Positions 34,358 to 43,378 of a DNA stretch of 64,000 nt are shown here, in pieces. The position numbers and the translations under genes were made by a program. Each line of letters begins with the position of its first letter. Within the stretch, counting starts at the first letter, position 1. The notes beneath the pieces were generated by a model. It did not search any database, was not told the origin of the DNA, and saw only the letters and a list, made by a program, of their open reading frames with translations. Origin of the DNA: Anaerolineae bacterium CG2_30_57_67 (GTDB lineage: Bacteria; Chloroflexota; Anaerolineae; Anaerolineales; Villigracilaceae); contig MNXJ01000077.1 in the NCBI GenBank assembly GCA_001872455.1, forward strand, positions 1-64,000, given 5' to 3'.

Positions 34358-34600
34358 ACAATCCCACAATAGAGTCAAAAGTAACACCAACAACTTACTT
34401 AGGCATAGTGCTTTCTCCCTTGCGACACCCAGATGTAAATATTTGGGCGGCGTTTGCGACCACTGCCGGGGCAAGCCCCCAGCGAGACCAGAAGGGTGAG
34501 CATCTACGCGAAAAGTTTCCTTTTGGCGTGAAACTATGGGCATTTTTGCCCTATTTAAAATTGCCAAAGCAAAATAGCACATAAATCGCCTTAAAGTTTG

Positions 34601-34606
34601 TATAAT
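34601..34606 (+). promoter_or_regulatory. -10 box of the DUF4230-like gene
   Basis: TATAAT ends 6 nt before the ATG at 34613, and no ribosome-binding site fits between; a leaderless start is likely. Confidence 0.6.
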
Positions 34607-34612
34607 GAATAT

Positions 34613-35281
34613 ATGGATAAAAAATCTGTCACTTTCTTCCTCATCGTCATCCTGCTCATTCTCGGCGCGGCCTACTACCTCGTCCAATCTATTCAGCAGA
34701 CTGCCCAAGGCGCCATCAACGGCGCTGTCGCCCCCTTTCAGCAAAGCAACGCCGCCCTGCAAACCCAAGTCTCGCAACTTGTCAATCCCACGCCCACCAT
34801 CATCCCCGACCCGGTCACTTACATTACCGAAGTGCGCGCCCTCGCCCGGCTCGAAACCATCCAATACAGCGTCGAAAAAGTCATCACCGCCGAAATCGGC
34901 CAGGGCAGTTTTGGTTTTCTCTTCGGCGACAAACTGCTCTTCGTCGCCCACGGCATCGTCATCGCCGGAATCGACATGAACAAAATTCAACCCGCCGACC
35001 TGCGTCTGAGCGGCGAAACCCTGCAAGTGCGCCTGCCCGCCGCCGAGGTTTTCATCACCACCATTGACAACCAAAAATCCTACGTCTACGACCGCTCAAC
35101 CGGCCTGCTGACGCAAGGCGTCAACGACCTGGAAACCCTCGCCCGCCAGAGCGCCGAAGCCGAGATTCAAAAAGCCGCCATCGATGACGGCATTTTGAAA
35201 CAGGCGCAAAGCAACGCCGAAACTTTCCTGTTCAAATTTTTCCAATCGCTCGGCTACAAAAACGTGACCTTTGTTCAATGA
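34613..35281 (+). CDS. DUF4230-like membrane-anchored protein
   Basis: A 222-residue protein with one N-terminal membrane helix (SVTFFLIVILLILGAAYYLV) and an outer domain. VRALARLETIQYSVEKVITAE, LLFVAHGIVIAGIDMNKI and VRLPAAEVFITTID match the pattern of DUF4230 proteins, whose function is unknown. The C-terminal helix (LARQSAEAEIQKAAIDDGIL) is amphipathic. It stands alone, on the strand opposite to its neighbours. Confidence 0.75.
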   Translation: MDKKSVTFFLIVILLILGAAYYLVQSIQQTAQGAINGAVAPFQQSNAALQTQVSQLVNPTPTIIPDPVTYITEVRALARLETIQYSVEKVITAEIGQGSFGFLFGDKLLFVAHGIVIAGIDMNKIQPADLRLSGETLQVRLPAAEVFITTIDNQKSYVYDRSTGLLTQGVNDLETLARQSAEAEIQKAAIDDGILKQAQSNAETFLFKFFQSLGYKNVTFVQ

Positions 35282-35303
35282 CTCTGCTGCAAAAATTCGT
35301 TAA

Positions 35304-35373
35304 ACACGAAGGCCTCGAAGGAACACAAAGGAAAATCTTTTTTAACCTTCGTGTACTTTGTAACCTTTGTGGT
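35304..35373. repeat. Imperfect inverted repeat
   Basis: ACACGAAGG and ACACAAAGG on the left are complementary to CCTTCGTGT and CCTTTGTGG on the right, forming a long imperfect hairpin between convergent genes. It may help end transcription. Confidence 0.5.
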
Positions 35374-35418
35374 CAAAAGCCTTTTTGCAGGAGTCTTCAA
35401 TAAAAATTCCACAATCCG

Positions 35419-36231
35419 TTACACCCGTCCCGTCCATTCGGGGCGGGTGTATTTATTTTGGAGAAGTTCTGCCGCGCGCGCCTGCTCGGCCTGCGAAAGT
35501 TCGCCCCGCTGGAAGGCGATGCCCAGCGTTTGGGAAAACGCCTCGACTGTGGCCTGCGCCGCCGTCTCCCAGGCGATTCCCCGGCCCAGGCAGGTTTGCA
35601 CCGTCACCGCCCGCGCCAGCAATTTTTGCGCCGCCTGCGCCCGTGCCGATTCATCGGCAAAGACCAGCGCGCGCGTAATGCGCGTCAGGTCGCCCGTCAG
35701 CGGCAGGGTACCGTGCTGCAAAATTCCCTCGCGCTTACGCGCCTGCGCCGACCCGATCAGTTTTTTCCCGCCCGCCACAATTTCATAGGCCGACGGCACT
35801 TCAAAACAAACCGGCCCGGCCTGTGCGGCGGAGGGCGCGGCGCGCTCTGCCTTGCTGACATCCAACCCCAGCGCGCGGCAGGCCGCCACCAGCGCCGCCG
35901 AGAGACGGTTATAACTTTCCAGCACCGTGCCCACCAACAGCGGCTCGTCCGGCGCGACACAGACCGAATAGGTCAACTCATCGGTGTGCAGGATGGCCCG
36001 TCCGCCGGTTGGGCGGCGCACCACCTCCCAGCCAAAGGAAGCCAGCGCGGCAAAATCCACATCCGCCACCGGTTGGGCGTAACCCAACGAAAGGCAGGCC
36101 GGTTCCCAGGCGTAGAGCCGCAAAGTTGGCAGCGAGTCGCCGCGCCCAGCGGATTCGAGAATGGCCTCGTCCACCGCCATATTCCACGCGCCACGCGCCG
36201 CCGGGTGCAAAATCAGCCGCCAAACGCTCAT
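35419..36231 (-). CDS. lipM: Octanoyltransferase LipM-type
   Basis: A 270-residue member of the biotin/lipoate protein ligase fold. RRPTGGRAILHTDELTYSV is the octanoyl/lipoyl-binding motif, and VCFEVPSAYEIVAGGKKLIGSAQAR includes a Cys placed like the acyl-accepting Cys of LipM. That argues for octanoyl transfer from ACP to the lipoyl domain of GcvH or dehydrogenases rather than ATP-dependent ligation. Its start overlaps the stop of the DapA-family gene by four bases. No lipA is seen here. Confidence 0.82.
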   Translation of the reverse strand: MSVWRLILHPAARGAWNMAVDEAILESAGRGDSLPTLRLYAWEPACLSLGYAQPVADVDFAALASFGWEVVRRPTGGRAILHTDELTYSVCVAPDEPLLVGTVLESYNRLSAALVAACRALGLDVSKAERAAPSAAQAGPVCFEVPSAYEIVAGGKKLIGSAQARKREGILQHGTLPLTGDLTRITRALVFADESARAQAAQKLLARAVTVQTCLGRGIAWETAAQATVEAFSQTLGIAFQRGELSQAEQARAAELLQNKYTRPEWTGRV

Positions 36232-37145
36232 ACTTTATCCAACGCGCTCAATTCCAACCAGGCCTGATCTGCCACCGCGTCAGAGACTTCCAACAACGGC
36301 GGCTTGACCGACCAGCGTTCCAGCGGATAAAAGCGTGGGAGCAGGGCTTTCAGAATCGGTGGAAAAGGTAGGTATTTATCAAGAATTCTACGGCGGCGAT
36401 TGAGCGACTCTTGCGCTTCGATGGCGTCACCATCCTGATTGTAAATATCCCAGACCTGGCGCAAAAACGGTGAATACAGGTTCGCCATGGCGGTAATCGC
36501 GCCGCCAGCGTGATGTTCGAGGGCGTGCAGGGCGAGTTTGTCGTTGCCAGTCAGCACCAAAAGCGAAGCGCCAAAACGCCGCCCAAGATCAATGGCGTGC
36601 GCCGGGTCGCCGGAGGAATCTTTGATTCCGGCAAATTTTTCGGGGTGAGACTCTTTCAGCTGCGCCAGCAAATCCAGGCTAAGCGCCACGCCCGATTGGG
36701 CGGGGATGTGGTAGCCAAGTAAATATTTTCCCTGCGGCACGGCCTGGCGGATGAGCAAATCGTACCAGCGGAAGAGTCCGTCCTCACTGGCGGCGCGGAA
36801 GTAGTAGGGCGGTAAAACCACGACGCCATCTGCACCCAGTTCAAAAGCGCGGCGCGTCAGGGTAACGGTCTCTTCCAGGCTGGGCGTACCGGTTCCAACC
36901 AATAGCCGAAAATTAGGGTAAACCTGGCGCACTTCCTGCGCCACGCGCAAAGCAATTTCGCGTTCACGCGCCGAGAAGGATGGTCCTTCGCCGGTCGTAC
37001 CAAACAGAAGCGCGCCATGACAACCTCGCGCGGCGAGCAGGCTCAGTAACGGGCACACCGGCTGAAGGCTGATGCTAAAATCAGCCTGGAGCGGGGTCAG
37101 GGCGGCGGCGTAAACTCCAGCCAGGGGATGATGCAATTCGGTCAT
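36228..37145 (-). CDS. DapA-family Schiff-base aldolase/lyase
   Basis: A 305-residue TIM-barrel protein of the dihydrodipicolinate synthase/N-acetylneuraminate lyase family. GALLFGTTGEGPSFS, GYHIP (Tyr) and FAGIKDSSGD (Schiff-base Lys) are the active-site motifs. The substrate is not determinable: PPYYFRA and YHIP fit keto-sugar-acid or related aldolases as well as lysine synthesis. It overlaps both neighbours by four bases in a phosphoesterase-aldolase-LipM operon. Confidence 0.87.
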   Translation of the reverse strand: MTELHHPLAGVYAAALTPLQADFSISLQPVCPLLSLLAARGCHGALLFGTTGEGPSFSAREREIALRVAQEVRQVYPNFRLLVGTGTPSLEETVTLTRRAFELGADGVVVLPPYYFRAASEDGLFRWYDLLIRQAVPQGKYLLGYHIPAQSGVALSLDLLAQLKESHPEKFAGIKDSSGDPAHAIDLGRRFGASLLVLTGNDKLALHALEHHAGGAITAMANLYSPFLRQVWDIYNQDGDAIEAQESLNRRRRILDKYLPFPPILKALLPRFYPLERWSVKPPLLEVSDAVADQAWLELSALDKV

Positions 37146-37774
37146 TTTTCGGTTTCCTCAATTTTCAGCACCCGAAACGGGTAAATGTTGATGACTTTCG
37201 CACCGTAGTATTCGCTGATATGGTTTTGCAGGTTTTGACGGTAGAACATGGTATGCCCGTGCAAAAAATAACGCGGGCGCGCCAGGCGAATGAGCAGGTT
37301 AAGGGCAGCCAGCCCGTGGTGGGGTGGGTCGTCGTCGTCGTGAATGCCCTGCGGCGGCGAGTGGGCGACGAACAAATCCAGCGGGCGGCCAAGCAGGCGC
37401 ATCCATGTCAGCCGCGGCAGCAGGTGAAAAACGCGCAGATAAAATTCTTGCTGGGTGTACTGGTTAGGGCTGCCCGGTTGATAAAGGACGCTGCCGCCCA
37501 ACCCGGCGACGCGCAATCCGCGTACCAGGCCAACCCGGCCATCCAGATTGTCACAACCCTGGGCCTGCGAGCGCAAATCGTGCAGGTCGTAGGCCGGGTC
37601 ATGGTTGCCAGGGACATACATGAGCGGGACGTTATACAGGGAAACCAGAAATTCCAGGTATTCGTAGGGCAGGTCGCCGCACGAAACCAGCAGACGCACG
37701 TCCGGGTAGGCTTCGCGCACGGCGGGCGTGAACAGGCGCTCAATAATCTGGTCGCTGACGGCGAGAATTTTCAT
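37142..37774 (-). CDS. Calcineurin-like metallophosphoesterase
   Basis: A 210-residue phosphoesterase. VSCGDLPYEYLEFL, YVPGNHDPAYD, DLFVAHSPP and YFLHGHT are the metal-site motifs. In the first motif (ILAVSDQI) the usual His of DxH is Gln, which weakens one metal ligand, a variation known in some members. The substrate is unknown. First gene of the coupled set with the DapA-family protein and LipM. Confidence 0.87.
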   Translation of the reverse strand: MKILAVSDQIIERLFTPAVREAYPDVRLLVSCGDLPYEYLEFLVSLYNVPLMYVPGNHDPAYDLHDLRSQAQGCDNLDGRVGLVRGLRVAGLGGSVLYQPGSPNQYTQQEFYLRVFHLLPRLTWMRLLGRPLDLFVAHSPPQGIHDDDDPPHHGLAALNLLIRLARPRYFLHGHTMFYRQNLQNHISEYYGAKVINIYPFRVLKIEETEK

Positions 37775-37810
37775 GGGGAGCTTAATTGTATGACAACCTG
37801 GGCTGGCTGT

Positions 37811-38542
37811 CTACTTTTTTTCCACCACCCAAAAATGCGACAGGCCAAAAAATTGCAGGGGTGTGGATTCCAACATTTGCAGCGCGGCGCGCAGCAATTT
37901 CCCCGCCGGCCCAAAGCGGGCAATCAGGTTGTCGTAGGCGCCGAAAATGATGCGGCGCTCCACCACCTTCAGCGGCAGACCGGCAAAGAGTTTTTGCAGC
38001 AAGTCGCCCGCCGAATAGACGCGCACGTGCGGGGCGAGCCGGTCGCGCCAGCGGCGCGGCAGATAATTGACCAGCGGCGCGTTGCCGAAATGGTATTTTC
38101 CGCGCCAGTAGATGCCGTGCGTTTCAAACGGGTAGCCACGATTGGGGACAAAAATGACGGCGCGCCCGCCAGGTTTGAGCACGCGCGCCATCTCGCGGAC
38201 GGCGGCGGCGTCATCGGCGACGTGTTCGAGCACTTCGTGGCTGAGAATCAGGTCAAAGGAAGAGTCGCCAAAGGGCAGCGATTCGCCCGCCGCGTTGAGA
38301 ATATTTGGGGAGCGCGCTCCGGCCTCGGCGGCGCGCTCAAAATCATACTCCAGCCCAAAGATTTTCCCGCCCAACGCGGCGAGATGTTCGACGTACATAC
38401 CGACGCCGCAGCCGTTTTCGAGGAGGTTGCCGTGAATGCGCTCCCCGGCGGCGGCGAGAATCATTTTCAGGCGGCGTTCCTGCCCTGCGCGCCAAACGTA
38501 GGATGGTTCGCCGCGCAGGGCGGCTTTTTCAAGGTTTCTCAT
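37811..38542 (-). CDS. Class I SAM-dependent methyltransferase
   Basis: A 243-residue Methyltransf_11-type enzyme. LLENGCGVGMYVEHLAA is the SAM motif I with Asn in place of the more common Asp/Glu just before Gly; FDLILSHEVLEHVADD and VLKPGGRAVIFVPNRGYPFE follow. Family members with the PNRGYPFE element often act on lipid or quinone-like substrates; here it is unknown. Its upstream region is filled with the CCAGTT/CCGGTT word repeat. Confidence 0.85.
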   Translation of the reverse strand: MRNLEKAALRGEPSYVWRAGQERRLKMILAAAGERIHGNLLENGCGVGMYVEHLAALGGKIFGLEYDFERAAEAGARSPNILNAAGESLPFGDSSFDLILSHEVLEHVADDAAAVREMARVLKPGGRAVIFVPNRGYPFETHGIYWRGKYHFGNAPLVNYLPRRWRDRLAPHVRVYSAGDLLQKLFAGLPLKVVERRIIFGAYDNLIARFGPAGKLLRAALQMLESTPLQFFGLSHFWVVEKK

Positions 38543-38549
38543 CGGGGAT

Positions 38550-38668
38550 TCGGTTGTCCAGTTGTGCAGTTATCCAGTTTTCCGGTTATTCGGTTGTGCA
38601 GTTATCCAGTTTTCCGGTTGTGCAGTTGTGCAGTTGTCCGGTTGTCATTCATCATTCTTCATTCTTCC
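38550..38668. repeat. CCAGTT/CCGGTT and ATTCATC word-repeat tract
   Basis: Degenerate 9-base words (GGTTGTCCAGTTGTGCAG) run across most of the gap between hutU and the methyltransferase. A 27-bp segment is repeated exactly at 38561-38587 and 38593-38619. ATTCATCATTCTTC words follow. The same vocabulary occurs at 45194-45299, 54458-54516 and 62462-62526. Confidence 0.8.
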
Positions 38669-38669
38669 T

Positions 38670-40322
38670 TTACTTCAGCATTGGCATTTTGATGCCATGC
38701 CGTTTGGCCGCGGCGATGGCGATTTCGTAACCCGCGTCGGCGTGGCGGACGACGCCCATGCCCGGGTCAGTCGTCAGCACGCGCTCCAGACGTTTGGCGG
38801 CTTCGGGCGTGCCGTCGGCCACAATCACCTGCCCGGCGTGCTGGCTGTAGCCCATGCCGACGCCGCCGCCGTGATGGAAGGAAACCCAGGTCGCTCCGCC
38901 GACAGCGTTAATCAGCGCATTGAGAATCGGCCAGTCGCTGATGGCGTCAGAGCCGTCCTTCATCGCTTCGGTTTCGCGGTTGGGGCTGGCGACCGAGCCG
39001 CTGTCGAGGTGGTCGCGGCCAATCACAATCGGCGCGCGCACTTTGCCGGTTGCCACCAGTTCGTTAAATTTCAGCCCGGCCCGGACGCGCTCACCGTAGC
39101 CCAGCCAGCAGATGCGGCTCGGCAGGCCCTGAAACGGCACTTTCTCGCGCGCCATTTTCAGCCAGCGGCGCAGATGGTCGTCTTCAGGGAAAAGTTCCAG
39201 AATGGCCTGGTCGGTGGTGTAAATATCTTCCGGGTCGCCGGAAAGCGCCACCCAGCGGAAGGGGCCTTTGCCCTCGCAAAACAGCGGGCGAATGTAGGCC
39301 GGAACAAAGCCGGGGAATTCAAAAGCGTCACTCACGCCGTAATTAAACGCCTGCTGACGGATGTTGTTGCCATAATCAAAAACTTCTGCGCCCGCGCGCT
39401 GAAAAGCCAGCATGGCCTGCACATGCTTCGCCATCGAAGCCATCGCCATTTTTTTGTATTGCTCGGGGTCAGAAACGCGCAGTTGATTGGCGGCGGCCAC
39501 CGTCAGGCCCGAGGGAACGTAATAGAGCGCCTCGTGCGCCGAAGTCTGGTCGGTGACGACATCTGGGATGACGCCGCGCGCGAAAAGTTCGCTGTACACG
39601 TCGGCGGCATTGCCGACCAGGCCGATGGAGAGCGGGCGTCCGGCGGCTTTGTTCTCCTCGACGAGGGTCATCGCCTCTTCGAGCGTATCCACCACCACAT
39701 CCACATAGCCGATGGCGCGGCGGCGCTCGGCGCGCTCTTTGTCCACTTCGACAATCAGTCCGACACCCTCGTTCATGGTGATGGAAAGCGGCTGCGCCCC
39801 GCCCATACCGCCCAGGCCGGCCGTCAGCACAAATTTTCCCTTAAGCGAACCCCAGCCGCGCAGTTTTGCCAGCGCGCCGAAAGTCTCATACGTCCCCTGC
39901 AAAATGCCCTGCGTGCCGATGTAAATCCACGAACCGGCGGTCATCTGGCCGTACATGATCAGCCCTTTTTTGGCGAGTTCGTCAAAATGTTCCCAGGTGG
40001 CCCAATGCGGCACGAGGTTGGAATTGGCAATCAGCACGCGCGGCGCGTCTGTGTGCGTTTTGAAAATCGCCACCGGCTTGCCGGATTGCACCAGCAAGGT
40101 TTCGTCTTCCTCCAGGTTTTTCAGGCTTTCCAAAATTGCGTCAAAACATTCCCAGTTGCGGGCGGCCTGTCCGCGCCCGCCGTAGACGACGAGGTTTTCG
40201 GGCTTTTCGGCCACTTCGGGGTCAAGATTGTTTTGAATCATGCGATAGGCGGCTTCGCTGAGCCAGTTTTTGCAGGTCAGCTGCGTGCCACGCGGGGCGC
40301 GGACAACACGAGGGGATGACAT
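38670..40322 (-). CDS. hutU: Urocanate hydratase
   Basis: A 550-residue, full-length urocanase that converts urocanate to imidazolone propionate in histidine breakdown, using tightly bound [87 protein letters not shown] and [17 protein letters not shown], with its active-site region, are all present. The other hut genes are not in the window. AAAGGAG precedes the ATG and TATAAT is at 40364-40369. Confidence 0.97.
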   Translation of the reverse strand: MSSPRVVRAPRGTQLTCKNWLSEAAYRMIQNNLDPEVAEKPENLVVYGGRGQAARNWECFDAILESLKNLEEDETLLVQSGKPVAIFKTHTDAPRVLIANSNLVPHWATWEHFDELAKKGLIMYGQMTAGSWIYIGTQGILQGTYETFGALAKLRGWGSLKGKFVLTAGLGGMGGAQPLSITMNEGVGLIVEVDKERAERRRAIGYVDVVVDTLEEAMTLVEENKAAGRPLSIGLVGNAADVYSELFARGVIPDVVTDQTSAHEALYYVPSGLTVAAANQLRVSDPEQYKKMAMASMAKHVQAMLAFQRAGAEVFDYGNNIRQQAFNYGVSDAFEFPGFVPAYIRPLFCEGKGPFRWVALSGDPEDIYTTDQAILELFPEDDHLRRWLKMAREKVPFQGLPSRICWLGYGERVRAGLKFNELVATGKVRAPIVIGRDHLDSGSVASPNRETEAMKDGSDAISDWPILNALINAVGGATWVSFHHGGGVGMGYSQHAGQVIVADGTPEAAKRLERVLTTDPGMGVVRHADAGYEIAIAAAKRHGIKMPMLK

Positions 40323-40363
40323 GGGCGATTCTCCTTTGGGAAAATAAAAACTTCTTCGGCGCT

Positions 40364-40369
40364 ATTATA
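40364..40369 (-). promoter_or_regulatory. -10 box of hutU in a small hairpin
   Basis: ATTATA reads TATAAT on the minus strand. It sits in the loop of an inverted repeat, CTTCTTCGGCGC/GCGCTGAAGAAG (about 40351-40382), which could be an operator. Confidence 0.5.
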
Positions 40370-40450
40370 CGCGCTGAAGAAGCCGAAATGGTCGCGCCAT
40401 AACGCCGAACTTTTTCACGGCGTTCCAACCGGCAAAGCAGCACAAAAAAC

Positions 40451-40627
40451 GTAATTACTCAGCCACCAAATATTTTGGCATAGCGGCGGCGGGATAAATC
40501 CCTGCCTCAAGTCATGGAAGTCGGCTAAAGCCGACTCACTTGAACAGCCCGAAGGGCTTTTTTTTGTAATGAGGCAGAGATTCAGCCCGCCGAGACGGGC
40601 AAAAAGTCAACAAACCTGAGTAATTAC
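40451..40627. mobile_element. 177-bp MITE with 8-bp target duplication (module copy 2)
   Basis: Perfect 12-bp terminal repeats GTAATTACTCAG (40451-40462) and CTGAGTAATTAC (40616-40627) are flanked by the exact direct repeat CAAAAAAC (40443-40450 and 40628-40635). The interior holds hairpins GGGATAAATCCC, AGTCGGCTAAAGCCGACT and AGCCCGAAGGGCT, the last followed by T8 like a terminator. Together with its flanks it fills the gene-free gap 40383-40668. Confidence 0.78.
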
Positions 40628-40668
40628 CAAAAAACAAAAAATTGGCGACATGAATATCACGTTACGGT

Positions 40669-41268
40669 TTATTGCCGCAATAAATTCCGCAAATCTTCCT
40701 CAATTTCAACGGGGGTCAGGCCATACGGCCAGGTGAGAATCAACGCTCCCTGACGGTCCAGCACCAGCACCGAAGCGGAATGGTCAACCGTGTAAAAGCC
40801 GGTTTTCGGGTCGGGGTCGTTTAATTTGTAATAGACGCCAAAGGCTTTGGCCGTCGCCGCGATTTCTTCCGCGCTGCCGGTCAGGCCAAGAAAAGCGGGG
40901 TTGAAGCGGGCGGCGTAGGCGCTGGCGATTTGCGGCGTATCCCGCGCCGGATCCACCGAGACAAAAATCACCTGAAATTTATCGGCGTTGGCGCCCAGCC
41001 GCCTCAGCGCCTCGCGCAGACCGGCCAGGGTCGTCGGGCAGACATCCGGACAGCCGGTGTAGCCAAAGTATAAGATGACGTATTTTCCCGCAAACTGCTG
41101 CAGATCCACCGCGCCCGCGGCAGATTGCAGGCTGAAGCCGGGCATCGGCGCTGGCGGCGAAATGTGACTGCCATTCCAGCGCGGCGGCTGGAAAAATTGA
41201 TAGAGCGCCAGCGCCCCCATCAGCGCAGCGACAACGGCCATAAAAATCAGGGTTTGACGGTTATTCAT
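40669..41268 (-). CDS. Sco1/SenC-family copper chaperone
   Basis: A 199-residue membrane-anchored thioredoxin-fold protein. An N-terminal helix (TLIFMAVVAALMGALALYQF) is followed by ILYFGYTGCPDVCPTTL with the copper-binding CxxxC, and the third ligand His in YTVDHSASVLVLD. Sco proteins deliver copper to the CuA site of cytochrome c oxidase outside the membrane. Its start overlaps the PCuAC gene by four bases, fitting a joint copper-delivery unit. Confidence 0.93.
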   Translation of the reverse strand: MNNRQTLIFMAVVAALMGALALYQFFQPPRWNGSHISPPAPMPGFSLQSAAGAVDLQQFAGKYVILYFGYTGCPDVCPTTLAGLREALRRLGANADKFQVIFVSVDPARDTPQIASAYAARFNPAFLGLTGSAEEIAATAKAFGVYYKLNDPDPKTGFYTVDHSASVLVLDRQGALILTWPYGLTPVEIEEDLRNLLRQ

Positions 41269-41711
41269 TGGTCACTGACAGGGACGTTGACGGTAATTTC
41301 TCCGGCGTTTTCAAAGACCAGAGTCACGCTAATCGCTTCGCCCGCTTTTAACTCGCGTTTGAGGCCCATCAGCATAATGTGGTAGCCGCCGGGTTTGAGA
41401 ATCGCCTCGCCGCCCGCCGGAATTTCCAGCCCGCCGGGCACTTCCCGCATGGACATCACGCCATTGTCCATCGTCGTCTCATGAATCTGCACCATTTCGG
41501 CCACGTCGCTGGAGACGGAAACTAATTTGTCGGCGGCAGAAGCGGTATTTTTGATGAGCATATATGCGCCGCTGACATCTGTCACCGCTGCGCGCGCCCA
41601 GGGGCCGTAAATTTCAATGCCGTTTTGCGCGGCAACCGGGCCGCCGGAGGCCGGAGCACAAGCGGTCAGCAGGAAAGCCAGCACAACCAACAGAAAAGAA
41701 AAATGTTTCAT
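41265..41711 (-). CDS. PCuAC-type periplasmic copper chaperone lipoprotein
   Basis: A 148-residue lipoprotein with lipobox LLTAC after a 17-residue signal. The copper(I) motif is visible: VQIHETTMDNGVMSMREV and LKPGGYHIMLMGL supply the His and Met ligands. The protein hands copper to Sco or directly to CuA. I chose the ATG at 41709-41711 because AAGGAG stands upstream; a reading from 41882 would pass through non-family sequence and overlap the SDR gene. Confidence 0.93.
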   Translation of the reverse strand: MKHFSFLLVVLAFLLTACAPASGGPVAAQNGIEIYGPWARAAVTDVSGAYMLIKNTASAADKLVSVSSDVAEMVQIHETTMDNGVMSMREVPGGLEIPAGGEAILKPGGYHIMLMGLKRELKAGEAISVTLVFENAGEITVNVPVSDQ

Positions 41712-41836
41712 CGAAATCTCCTTGATATCCGCTTTTTGAGATAAGAACAACTGTATGAAATCGTCATAATCCAAAATTTCAAAAAACAAAGGTGGTATTT
41801 TGGCCTTATCAGCCGCAACATAAATGTCGCTCAACG

Positions 41837-42655
41837 TTATGGCTCGTCTTTCCAACCCGTCCAGGTTTCGCTGATTTTCCACAAACGTTGTTGTGTTTCC
41901 AAATCGAGCGCCTGCGGCACAACGGGGGCCGGGCGGCTTTCGGCGAAATATTTTCCGGTCACCTTCGCCACTTCGGGCGAGGTCGCCAGATAGACGGAAG
42001 TCGCCGCGCCTTGTTCGGTGCTGACGCCGGTGGTGTCGAACCCGGCTTTGAGCAGTTTGGTGGTGACGACGCCGGGGTGCAGGCTGTTGGAGGTGAATTT
42101 TCCCTGCCCCAGCGCGGCCAGTTGATTGGCAAACAGGATGTTCGCCAGTTTGGATTGGGCGTAGGCGCGGTAGCCGTCATAGGATTTTTCGGCGTTCAGG
42201 TCGTCGAAATCAATTTTTCCGCGGCGATGCGCCACTGAAGAAACCGTCACCACGCGGGCGGCGCTTTCCTCCAGCAGGGGCAGCAGTTCCCAGGTCAGCA
42301 AAAACGGGGCGAGGTGATTGACTGCCAGCGTCAGTTCAAACCCATCCACAGAAAGCTGGCGCTCCTTCAGAAAAACGCCCGCATTGTGGATGAGAACATC
42401 CAGCCGGTCGAAGCGGGCTTCCACTTCCAGCGCCAGGCCGCGCACCTGTTCGAGCGAGGCCAAATCAGCCTGAGCGATGTCGAGCAGCGCGCCAGGGACC
42501 TGTGCGGCGATTTCCTCCTGCGTTTGTTCCAGCTTTTCCAGGCTGCGCCCGTGCAAAATGACCAGCGCGCCGCGCCGCGCCAGTTCCAACGCGGTGGCCC
42601 GGCCAATTCCATCGGTTGCGCCGGTGACCAGCATGATTTTATTTTTTTTTGCCAT
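41837..42655 (-). CDS. Short-chain dehydrogenase/reductase
   Basis: A 272-residue classical SDR. The dinucleotide site is VTGATDGIGRATALELARRG, followed by LIHNAGVF, the catalytic Ser in VTVSSVAHRRG, and Tyr/Lys in YRAYAQSKLANILFA. The pattern is nearest to retinol-dehydrogenase/WWOX-like SDRs; the substrate is unknown. It starts 8 bp after the DtxR-family gene and may be cotranscribed with it. Confidence 0.9.
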   Translation of the reverse strand: MAKKNKIMLVTGATDGIGRATALELARRGALVILHGRSLEKLEQTQEEIAAQVPGALLDIAQADLASLEQVRGLALEVEARFDRLDVLIHNAGVFLKERQLSVDGFELTLAVNHLAPFLLTWELLPLLEESAARVVTVSSVAHRRGKIDFDDLNAEKSYDGYRAYAQSKLANILFANQLAALGQGKFTSNSLHPGVVTTKLLKAGFDTTGVSTEQGAATSVYLATSPEVAKVTGKYFAESRPAPVVPQALDLETQQRLWKISETWTGWKDEP

Positions 42656-42663
42656 GTTTGCTC

Positions 42664-43344
42664 CTATGGTTCCGCGTAGACAAAGCGCGCAATCGAAAAG
42701 CCGAGGGTGACGGACTTTTCGTTCACGCTGAGGGTCAGGGTTTGGTTGAAGGGTAAAACCTCGCGCACCAAAACGCTTTGGCCGGGAATCAGGCCGTTTT
42801 CGTAGAGAAAGTTGAGGATTTGCGGGTTGTCTTCGGCAAATTCGTGGATGCGACGCAAGGTGACGGTGACGCCCGCCGCCAGTTCCGTCAGCGGCAGCCA
42901 GGCGCGGGTGACGCTTTCACAGCCCGGCAGGGGATTTCCATGCGGGCAAACCTGCGGGTCGCCGAGCGCCTCGCGCATGCGTTCTTCCAGCAGGGGCGAA
43001 ATGGCGTGTTCCATATTGTGAGCTTCTTCGTGGGTTTGGGTGAGCGGAATTTTGAACACGCTGACCAGCAGCCATTCCGTCAGCATGTGGCGGCGCACCA
43101 CCGAATGGGCGGCGGCGCGCCCGGTTTCGGTCAGGCTCAGCCCGCTGCGGCCCGTGCCATGAATCCAACTATCGCGCTCCATGCGCTTAAGCGTCATGGT
43201 GACGGTGGCCGGAGCGACGTTGAGCAATTCGGCCAGGCGCGCGGCGATAATTTCGCCGGTGTCGCGTTCCAGCACGTGCATGGTCATCAGATAATCTTCG
43301 ACGGTGGGCGTCGGGCGAGTCGTATCGGGATGGCGGGACATCAA
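42664..43344 (-). CDS. DtxR/MntR-family metal-dependent repressor
   Basis: A 226-residue regulator. An N-terminal winged helix (TVEDYLMTMHVLE, AELLNVAPATVTMTLKRME, LSLTETGRAAAHSVVRRHMLTEWLL) is followed by the metal-binding dimer domain (AHNMEHAISPLLEERM; CPHGNPLPG) and a C-terminal FeoA/SH3-like domain (LIPGQSVLVREVLPFN). It would bind iron or manganese and repress uptake genes. It is divergent from the FTR1 permease, and the TTAG-type palindrome between them lies over its own promoter. Confidence 0.93.
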   Translation of the reverse strand: MMSRHPDTTRPTPTVEDYLMTMHVLERDTGEIIAARLAELLNVAPATVTMTLKRMERDSWIHGTGRSGLSLTETGRAAAHSVVRRHMLTEWLLVSVFKIPLTQTHEEAHNMEHAISPLLEERMREALGDPQVCPHGNPLPGCESVTRAWLPLTELAAGVTVTLRRIHEFAEDNPQILNFLYENGLIPGQSVLVREVLPFNQTLTLSVNEKSVTLGFSIARFVYAEP

Positions 43345-43378
43345 TCACCCTAGAAAGCGCAAGGCGTAGTCTGGACGA

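Noticed and set aside
38550-38650. CRISPR-like spacing of repeats
   Set aside because: The units are degenerate 9-base words with a single exact 27-bp duplication. There are no unique spacers of constant length and no cas genes.
37220-40319. Long plus-strand open frames opposite the phosphoesterase, methyltransferase and hutU genes
   Set aside because: They mirror the codon bias of strongly recognised minus-strand genes, have no domain signatures, and run through the word-repeat tract. They are shadow frames of GC-rich DNA.
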